This document shows positions 59,040 to 64,000 of a stretch of DNA of 64,000 nucleotides, in pieces. This stretch comes from Moraxella nasibovis (GTDB lineage: Bacteria; Pseudomonadota; Gammaproteobacteria; Pseudomonadales; Moraxellaceae). Where the stretch lies: positions 1,860,001 to 1,924,000 of the forward strand of contig NZ_CP089975.1 of NCBI RefSeq assembly GCF_029581575.1. The letters are read 5' to 3'. Made by a program: the position numbers and the translations under genes. The first letter of the stretch is position 1. Each line of letters begins with the position of its first letter. The notes beneath the pieces are model-generated. The model ran no database searches, had not been told where the DNA came from, and saw only the letters and a program-made list of their open reading frames with translations.

Positions 59040-60749
59040 ATGTTCATTTTTCCAGCTTGGATAAACACCCTAAAACAGCAGCCCAAACTCATCACCAACG
59101 ACCTAAGCGCAGGCTTGATGATGGCGGTATTGGTCATTCCTCAAAGCCTAGGCTATGCAGCACTGGCAGGTCTGCCGCCCATCATGGGGCTGTACGCCTC
59201 CATCGTGCCGACTTTGGTGTATGCCTACATCGGATCTAGCAGCGTGAGCGCCTTAGGTCCTGTGGCGGTGACCGCCATCATGACCGCCAGCGCCTTATCC
59301 GACTATGCCACAGGCAGCATTCAGTACATCTCACTGTCCATTACGCTTGCGCTCATGGTCGGGGTGATTTTGTGCTTATCCAGCGTACTAAGGCTTGGCT
59401 GGATCATGCAGTTTGTCAGTCGGGGGGTGTCCAGCGGCTTTGTCAGCGCAGCAGCTGTGATGATCATCATCTCTCAGCTCAAAAATCTCATCGGCGCACC
59501 CATCACTGGTGGCAGTCTCACCGACATCATCAAAAACCTCTCTCACGGCGGCTTTTATATCCACACAAGCACCGCCATGCTCGGGCTTGGCGCTTTTGCC
59601 ATCTTACTTGCAAATCGCTACATCAAGTCTTTGTGGTCGTGGCTGCCCAAGTCGAGTGCCGATTTTGCCAAGCGTCTGGTCGTCATCGTCATCACGGTCA
59701 TCGCCATCATCTTGGCAAATCATCTTAATTGGCAAGCGCTTGGCATTCGTCTGCTCGAACCTTTGCCCACAGGGTTTCCAAGCCTAAGCCTGCACCTGCC
59801 CTCCATCAGCACGATCATCGCCATGCTACCATCGGCACTGCTCATCGCACTCATCGCTTTTATTTCAAGCTCAGCCGTGGCGAGCAACTATGCACGCACC
59901 CATAAAGAGCCGTTTGACAACAACAAAGAGCTTTTAGGCTTAGGCTTTGCCAACATCGCCAGCAGCATGTCTGGCAGCTTTGCGGTCACAGGCGGTATCT
60001 CTCGCACCAGCCTAAACATCGGACTTGGCGCAAAGACCCCTTTTGCATCCGTGGTGTGTGCACTGGGCATTTTACTCATCTTGCTGTTTTTTGGTCAGTA
60101 TTTGACAGGCCTGCCCTATGCGGTGCTATCCGCCATCATCGTCATCTCAGCGGTGCAGATGGTGGATACCGACACCCTAAAAAGCGCCATCAAACACGAT
60201 ACTGCCGATGCATGGTGCTGGGGCATCAGCTTTGCCGTGGCGATCGGCTTTGGGCTTAATGTCGGTCTGATCGCTGGCATCTTAGCAAGCTTTGCACTCA
60301 TGGTGTACCGCTCACACCGTGTGAACATCGCCACCATCGGACAGATTGGCGACAGTGGTCACTTTCGTGACATCACCCGCCACAAGGCGACCACTTTTGA
60401 CAGCCTACTCATGCTGCGTATCGATGAGAGCCTGTATTTTGGCAACGCCACGACCATCCACGACACCCTGCGTCGTCGCTACTATGAACACCCAAATGCT
60501 CGTGAAATCATTCTCATCATGACGGCCGTCAACCACCTTGATCTTACCGCCCAAGAAATGCTCATCGATTTCAACCAAGAAGTCAAATCCCAAGGCAAGC
60601 GTCTGCACCTGACCGAAGTCAAAGGACCCATCATGGACATCTTAAAAGACGGCGAACTGCTCAACCAGCTGACAGGCGAAGTGTTTTTAAGCACCAAGCA
60701 AGCGGTGGATAAGCTCAAATATCAAGGTGGCGACTGGTGTGGTCTGTGA
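59040..60749 (+). CDS. SulP-family anion transporter with STAS domain
   Basis: The 569-residue protein has 12 or so membrane helices (to about 415) with the SulP signature AVLVIPQSLGYAALAGLPPIMGLY-type region (IPQSLGYAALAG) and the Ser-rich VTGGISRTSLNIG loop, then a cytoplasmic STAS domain (LRIDESLYFGNATTIHD, AVNHLDLTAQEML). Substrates in this family include sulfate, bicarbonate and dicarboxylates; it cannot be decided here. Its 3' end is duplicated downstream (60744-61014). Confidence 0.92.
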   Translation: MFIFPAWINTLKQQPKLITNDLSAGLMMAVLVIPQSLGYAALAGLPPIMGLYASIVPTLVYAYIGSSSVSALGPVAVTAIMTASALSDYATGSIQYISLSITLALMVGVILCLSSVLRLGWIMQFVSRGVSSGFVSAAAVMIIISQLKNLIGAPITGGSLTDIIKNLSHGGFYIHTSTAMLGLGAFAILLANRYIKSLWSWLPKSSADFAKRLVVIVITVIAIILANHLNWQALGIRLLEPLPTGFPSLSLHLPSISTIIAMLPSALLIALIAFISSSAVASNYARTHKEPFDNNKELLGLGFANIASSMSGSFAVTGGISRTSLNIGLGAKTPFASVVCALGILLILLFFGQYLTGLPYAVLSAIIVISAVQMVDTDTLKSAIKHDTADAWCWGISFAVAIGFGLNVGLIAGILASFALMVYRSHRVNIATIGQIGDSGHFRDITRHKATTFDSLLMLRIDESLYFGNATTIHDTLRRRYYEHPNAREIILIMTAVNHLDLTAQEMLIDFNQEVKSQGKRLHLTEVKGPIMDILKDGELLNQLTGEVFLSTKQAVDKLKYQGGDWCGL

Positions 60750-61014
60750 TGGGCATGGCGGATTGCTTGGCATAAATTATTCCTAATTTTGAAAATTTTT
60801 TAAAATTTTTCATATTTTGGAATATGCTTATGTAGATGTCGTGGGTTGGGTTGAGCAAAGCGAAACCAAACAAATTCAATAACTTACGCTAAAAATGGTG
60901 GGCATCGCCCATCCTACACGACTGTGATGGGTATGGTGAAATGCTTGGCAAAACTTATTCCTATTTGTGCAAATTTTTTAAATTTTTTCATATTTTGGAA
61001 TATGCTTATGCAGC
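60744..61014. repeat. Direct repeats of the sulP 3' end around a palindromic element
   Basis: Two direct repeats of about 90 bp (60744-60835 and 60922-61014) begin CTGTGATGGG (containing the sulP stop TGA) and end at AATATGCTTATG. Between them lies an 85 bp palindromic element (60838-60922, GTCGTGGGTTGGGTTGAGC ... CCTACACGAC). The 359 bp gap 60750-61108 contains only these and the promoter region of the next gene. Confidence 0.8.
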
Positions 61015-61108
61015 AATCAGCATTGAAGTGCCGATAAAATTTCGCTAAGATAATGGGACAAAATCAACTTGTCCCATTATTTTTTTACGATCAAAATTAG
61101 GAAAAATC

Positions 61109-61438
61109 ATGAATACAAACGCCATCACACTCTACAAACAAATCTACCCACACCAATGCCAAACCCTATCAAATCTAGGCTTTAAAAGCCTGATTAACCT
61201 GCGTTTTGATGACGAATGCGACAACCAGCCCACCGCAGACGCCATCAACCAAAGCGCCAGCAAAACAGGACTTGAATATCGCCACCTGCCTGTTGATGGC
61301 GACAGTCTGCACCTAGATGTGGTAGAAAAATTCGCCAAACTGCTGCGTGAATTACCAAGCCCTGTGATGGTGTTTTGCGGTACAGGCAATCGTGCCAAAC
61401 GCCTATATCAAAGTGCGGTGGTTAGCGGTTTGATTTGA
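61109..61438 (+). CDS. DUF442 (TIGR01244-like) phosphatase/sulfurtransferase-fold protein
   Basis: The 109-residue protein has a dual-specificity-phosphatase-like fold with LGFKSLINLRFDDE and the active loop VFCGTGNRAKRLY (Cys about 90). Homologues are found as stand-alone proteins or fused to persulfide dioxygenase/Blh beta-lactamase-fold proteins in sulfide detoxification. No such partner is adjacent. AGGAAAAATC is the ribosome site. Confidence 0.8.
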   Translation: MNTNAITLYKQIYPHQCQTLSNLGFKSLINLRFDDECDNQPTADAINQSASKTGLEYRHLPVDGDSLHLDVVEKFAKLLRELPSPVMVFCGTGNRAKRLYQSAVVSGLI

Positions 61439-61618
61439 TGATAAAATATCAACCATGGATTAATCATGTTAAAAGACAGCAAGCCAACATCACAGCAAGG
61501 TGGTTTTGGTAGATGGAGAATTTAAGGTAGATTTTAAGGCGTGATGATATGGGTAAATTTTTTGGAGATTAGTATCTACTCTGGGTGCTGTTTTGGGTCG
61601 GTCAAGGTATAACGAATG

Positions 61619-61656
61619 CAAAATAAGCCACTATCAACATAGTGGCTTATTTTTTA
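61619..61656 (-). terminator. Terminator of the NYN gene (bidirectional)
   Basis: A perfect 14 bp stem (AAATAAGCCACTAT paired with ATAGTGGCTTATTT) with a CAAC loop. It lies 25 bp beyond the NYN stop and after the DUF442 gene on the other strand. Confidence 0.85.
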
Positions 61657-61661
61657 TCAAC

Positions 61662-61680
61662 ATTGGTTACAATGCAACTT
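61662..61680. repeat. 19 bp direct repeat, left copy
   Basis: ATTGGTTACAATGCAACTT, abutting the NYN stop codon. The identical 19-mer occurs at 62548-62566, so the NYN unit is bracketed at an 886 bp interval. Confidence 0.85.
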
Positions 61681-62376
61681 TTAATATTTTTGCGCAGTGC
61701 CATTTTTCCTTTGATTAGCATGATAGGTTGTCCATAGACCATCAATATGCTCAAATAAATCATCAGAAATTGGCTGATGCATCGCGTCTAGGATAAAATC
61801 TACGCCTTCACGCCGAGCAAGTTTGGCGGCTGGTACAAAATCAGCATCGCCAGCGATAAGGACAATGCGACTGGCTTGCATCTTTAAGCTGACAGTGGCG
61901 ATATCTACGCCAATTCGCATGTCTACACCTTTTTGTGTAACATTGAGAGAAAAGTCGTCGTCCTTGAGTGTCTGCCATTGTTTCTTGCCTTTTAAAAGTG
62001 CTTTTTGAACTTCTGGCTTTAATTTCCAATCGCTACCATAGTCCGCCAAGCGTCCGAGCCGCAGAGCGAATTTGCGTTTTTTAATCAGCTCTTTATGTAG
62101 CTCTTTGCGAAAAATCGCTTCATCTGATTTGGATAAATCTAAGGCTTTACCGCTGACGGGTCGATGCATTTTCTTTTCAAGGGGTGGGCAATCATAAAAG
62201 AAAACACGATATAAATCGTCTGTTTCTTTGCTTTGGTTACGTAGTTTTAGGTGTTCCAATGCCATGCCCATGGCAATATCCGCCATCTTTTTGGCGTTGT
62301 AGTGGTCAGCATCGGATAGATAATGGCGTAAGCGTTTAACAAAAAACGCACCGTCAATAAATACAGCAGTCGTCAT
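61681..62376 (-). CDS. NYN-domain (LabA/DUF88, PIN-like) protein
   Basis: The 231-residue protein from ATG 62376 (MTTAVFIDGAFFVKRLRHYL) has the NYN nuclease pattern: FIDG near the start, DMRIGVDIA in the middle and LIAGDADFVPAAKLARREG near 175, all with the acidic residues of PIN-like RNases. NYN proteins often act on RNA in processing or defence. It has its own near-perfect promoter and a structured leader, and is bounded by 19 bp direct repeats. The upstream in-frame extension to 62508 runs through the leader and was rejected. Confidence 0.88.
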   Translation of the reverse strand: MTTAVFIDGAFFVKRLRHYLSDADHYNAKKMADIAMGMALEHLKLRNQSKETDDLYRVFFYDCPPLEKKMHRPVSGKALDLSKSDEAIFRKELHKELIKKRKFALRLGRLADYGSDWKLKPEVQKALLKGKKQWQTLKDDDFSLNVTQKGVDMRIGVDIATVSLKMQASRIVLIAGDADFVPAAKLARREGVDFILDAMHQPISDDLFEHIDGLWTTYHANQRKNGTAQKY

Positions 62377-62388
62377 CTTTTTTTTCCC

Positions 62389-62460
62389 AAAAAATAAAAA
62401 AGCCCAAAGGCTTGGCACTTTGAATATGTACATCAAAGGCGTACTGCTAAGGGCTAGATG
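62389..62460 (-). ncRNA. Candidate small RNA or attenuator leader upstream of the NYN gene
   Basis: From a start near 62460 the transcript would have a CTTTGA/TCAAAG hairpin (62438-62418) and then AAGCC-TTTG-GGCTT (62413-62400) followed by TTTTTTATTTTTT, a Rho-independent terminator ending about 12 bp before the NYN ATG. AGCCC at the 5' end (62455-62451) could instead pair with GGGCT of the terminator. This looks like a short RNA of about 70 nt or an attenuator with exclusive structures. No known family was recognised. Confidence 0.5.
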
Positions 62461-62466
62461 TCTGTT

Positions 62467-62495
62467 ATTATAGAGGCATCTATATTTTTTGTCAA
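62467..62495 (-). promoter_or_regulatory. Consensus sigma70 promoter of the NYN unit
   Basis: TTGACA (62495-62490) and TATAAT (62472-62467), 17 bp apart: an exact match to the sigma70 consensus in both boxes and spacing. It is the best promoter in the window. Confidence 0.85.
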
Positions 62496-62547
62496 GCTTG
62501 TAACACACAATCTACTATTGAGAATCAAAGTCTATTATCAAATAAAA

Positions 62548-62566
62548 ATTGGTTACAATGCAACTT
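62548..62566. repeat. 19 bp direct repeat, right copy
   Basis: Identical to 61662-61680. It lies one base beyond the stop codon of the neighbouring gene at 62568, upstream of the NYN promoter. Confidence 0.85.
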
Positions 62567-62567
62567 C

Positions 62568-62852
62568 TTAACCTGGACTCAGACCCAGGTCGTTATCGAC
62601 ATCTCTTGAACGCTCAATATCCGCCCAAGCTTTGTTTCTTTCTTGTAGGTTTTGCTCTGGAGTAGGTACATAAACTTTATCTAAACCTTCTCGATACAAT
62701 CCTAGCTGGTAATTAACCGCCGCCAATTTGTCGTTGATGTGCTGTTTGATGTTTGATATACCATTTAACAAATCATTTACTCGCTCTGCGTCTGTCCCAA
62801 AAAAGTACCGAGACACCTCTCTAACAGCATCTGTGGTGTTATTAACGGGCAT
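62568..62852 (-). CDS. Small helical protein of unknown function
   Basis: The 94-residue product (from MPVNNTTDAVREVSRYFFGT) is charged and helical (NDLLNGISNIKQHINDKLAAV, AWADIERSRDVDND), without signal or membrane segments. I do not recognise it. It starts 19 bp after the pseudouridine synthase stop; a longer form would overlap that gene. Codon use looks ordinary. It could be a remnant of a larger accessory gene. Confidence 0.5.
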   Translation of the reverse strand: MPVNNTTDAVREVSRYFFGTDAERVNDLLNGISNIKQHINDKLAAVNYQLGLYREGLDKVYVPTPEQNLQERNKAWADIERSRDVDNDLGLSPG

Positions 62853-62871
62853 TTTTGCAGGCGAGCTGGCA

Positions 62872-63684
62872 TCAAAACGGCACTTCACTTTCCCAATTCA
62901 TCCACACGCCGTGCGTTGGGTGTTTTAGGCGCAGCTTATGGGCGTGCAAATTTAGCCGTGGAGCAAGCTGCAGTGCCACGCCTTCGGCATAAATCGGATC
63001 GCCAATCATCACATGACCGATATGCACCATATGCACTCGCAGCTGATGACTGCGCCCTGTAATGGGTTTTAGGGCGACACGAGTGACAGGGTGTGATTTG
63101 CCCGCATGATCGCACCTAAGCTCATGGTGTAGCACTTCATAATGCGTCAAGGCTCGCTTATTCCAATCCATATCCACGATGTGTCGTGGCTTGGTGGCAG
63201 GTTCATAACGCACAGGCACATCAATCACGCCTTTTTTGTCGTCAAGAGCGATCGTCCCTACCACCACCGCCTGATATTCTTTGGACGGAATGCGTTCAAT
63301 GAACTGCTTAGAAATGTGCGTCTGAGCGTGTTCATTTTTGGCAAAAATAATCAAACCCGATGTGTCCATATCCAACCGATGAATGAGCTTGATGTTTGGA
63401 TATACTTTTAATAGCCGAGATTGTAGGCTCACCTTAAGTGTGCGTCCATCAACGCTAAGCAGTCCTGCTGGCTTATCGCCCACCCAAATGTCATCGTCTT
63501 CATAGACGGTGATGGCTTTGATGAATTGCTCAAAAAATGCAGAATCTCTCGCCAATTCTTCGGCGTTCATTTGTGCAATTTTGTCTTCAGACAGGCGGTC
63601 GTGACGGCTGGTTTGATTCATAGGATTTTTAAAAGTGAAATGTTTGGTGTAATTAATCTGGATTATTGACAAATTTAATGGCAT
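62872..63684 (-). CDS. RluA-family pseudouridine synthase
   Basis: The protein has the RluA catalytic motif IHRLDMDTSGLIIFAKN (about 98-114) and the later RSHQLRVHM and GDPIYAEG motifs. It isomerises uridine in rRNA or tRNA; RluA itself modifies U746 of 23S rRNA and tRNA position 32. There is no S4 domain, as in RluA. The start may be ATG 63684 (270 aa) or ATG 63621 (249 aa, MNQTSRHDRLSED); an extended -10 TGCTATAAT lies just upstream at about 63711-63719. Confidence 0.88.
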   Translation of the reverse strand: MPLNLSIIQINYTKHFTFKNPMNQTSRHDRLSEDKIAQMNAEELARDSAFFEQFIKAITVYEDDDIWVGDKPAGLLSVDGRTLKVSLQSRLLKVYPNIKLIHRLDMDTSGLIIFAKNEHAQTHISKQFIERIPSKEYQAVVVGTIALDDKKGVIDVPVRYEPATKPRHIVDMDWNKRALTHYEVLHHELRCDHAGKSHPVTRVALKPITGRSHQLRVHMVHIGHVMIGDPIYAEGVALQLAPRLNLHAHKLRLKHPTHGVWMNWESEVPF

Positions 63685-63943
63685 AAAATCTGTCTTTTTG
63701 ACAAAATTTTGCTATTATAGCACATCTGACTTGGCATTTTTCACGCTCATTGCTTAGGATTTGTCGGCACGCCCCGAGCGGTGTCACTTGCCTGATGCAT
63801 CAGCCGTGGCGAGAGTAAGCCAAGCTTCATTTACCTTGGCATTTTTGAGAATATTCCTTGTCAATCTCACCCAATCATCTTGAAAAATCATCCGCCAAGT
63901 CCCATAATTTAAAACACACAAACCAACCAAAAGGCAGAAAATT
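63685..63943. promoter_or_regulatory. Divergent rluA-like / trxA intergenic region
   Basis: This 259 bp region carries the extended -10 of the pseudouridine synthase gene and the trxA promoter. A GC-rich segment at about 63757-63810 (CGGCACGCCCCGAGCGGTG and GTGGCGAGAG) might form a structured leader but matches nothing I know. Confidence 0.35.
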
Positions 63944-64000
63944 ATGTCACTAATCAACACCACCGACGCAACCTTTGAACAAGATGTCCTACAATCTGAT
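63944..64000 (+). CDS. trxA: Thioredoxin 1 (partial, 5' end only)
   Basis: The last 57 bases read MSLINTTDATFEQDVLQSD, which aligns with the start of TrxA (TDDSFDTDVLKAD in E. coli). AAGGCAGAAAATT is the ribosome site. The active-site CGPC lies beyond the window. It is a disulfide reductase fed by TrxB. Confidence 0.75.
   Translation, partial: MSLINTTDATFEQDVLQSD

Noticed and set aside
62389-62460. Retron or toxin-antitoxin RNA beside the NYN gene
   Set aside because: There is no reverse transcriptase and no repeated antitoxin RNA motif; kept only as candidate small RNA or attenuator.
63757-63810. tRNA-like or riboswitch structure upstream of trxA
   Set aside because: The GC-rich stretch does not fold into a cloverleaf and lacks CCA or T-loop features by eye.

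Overview
The window looks like a chromosomal segment of a Moraxella species (Gammaproteobacteria, Moraxellaceae), either M. catarrhalis or a close relative. The base composition is moderately low in GC. The strongest clue is a BRO-type beta-lactamase lying between gatA and gatB of the gatCAB operon, the position known for the bro gene of M. catarrhalis. Species identity is an inference from gene content; no alignment was run.

Layout. 1-3787 is the S10 ribosomal operon (rpsJ to rpsC, minus strand; rpsC is cut by the window edge), with a strong promoter and a leader of about 300 nt. 4316-8662 holds rng, maf and mreBCD, all minus. 9155-13573 is gatC-gatA-bro-gatB on plus, followed by two AT-rich orphan genes that sit behind duplicated copies of the gatB terminator. 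15065-19429 is an oxidative-stress block: ahpF, ahpC, divergent oxyR, plus a DMT transporter and a YdcH-like protein. 19447-20052 is a YgjP-like metalloprotease gene.

20339-25404 is the most interesting region: a compact DNA phosphorothioation-type (Dnd) operon on the minus strand. Its order is dndC, a 73-codon small gene, dndD, then a gene whose product seems to join a DndE-like N-terminus to an FtsK/SpoIIIE-type motor. Its only recognisable promoter has a run of ten G between -35 TTGACG and -10 TACAAT, giving a 19 bp spacer. That is the layout of a phase-variable promoter. dndA, dndB and the dptFGH-type restriction genes are absent from the window.

25485-27537 is groES-groEL with a sigma32-type promoter. 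27978-35337 carries a DUF3108 protein, a DUF2069 protein, wrbA, a YihY/BrkB membrane protein, and a pyrB-pyrC' operon into which two Sel1-repeat genes have been placed. 35705-52647 is mostly housekeeping: fbp, an RNA methyltransferase, etfBA, a cold-shock gene, an enoyl-CoA hydratase/hydrolase family gene, yaaA, rlmA, a lipocalin, topA, ftsK and trxB. A decayed IS3/IS150-type element (52707-54172) precedes an orphan MNT nucleotidyltransferase and aat. The right end holds a flavoprotein, an M48 lipoprotein protease, bolA, a SulP transporter, a NYN-domain gene bounded by 19 bp direct repeats, an RluA-family pseudouridine synthase and the first codons of trxA.

A recurring theme is small accessory insertions that leave short duplications of the neighbouring host sequence: the gatB 3' end, the pyrC' 5' end, the sulP 3' end and the NYN flanks. 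This fits repeated recombination in a naturally transformable genome (inference). Several intergenic palindromic repeat families (REP/MITE-like) are also spread through the window.
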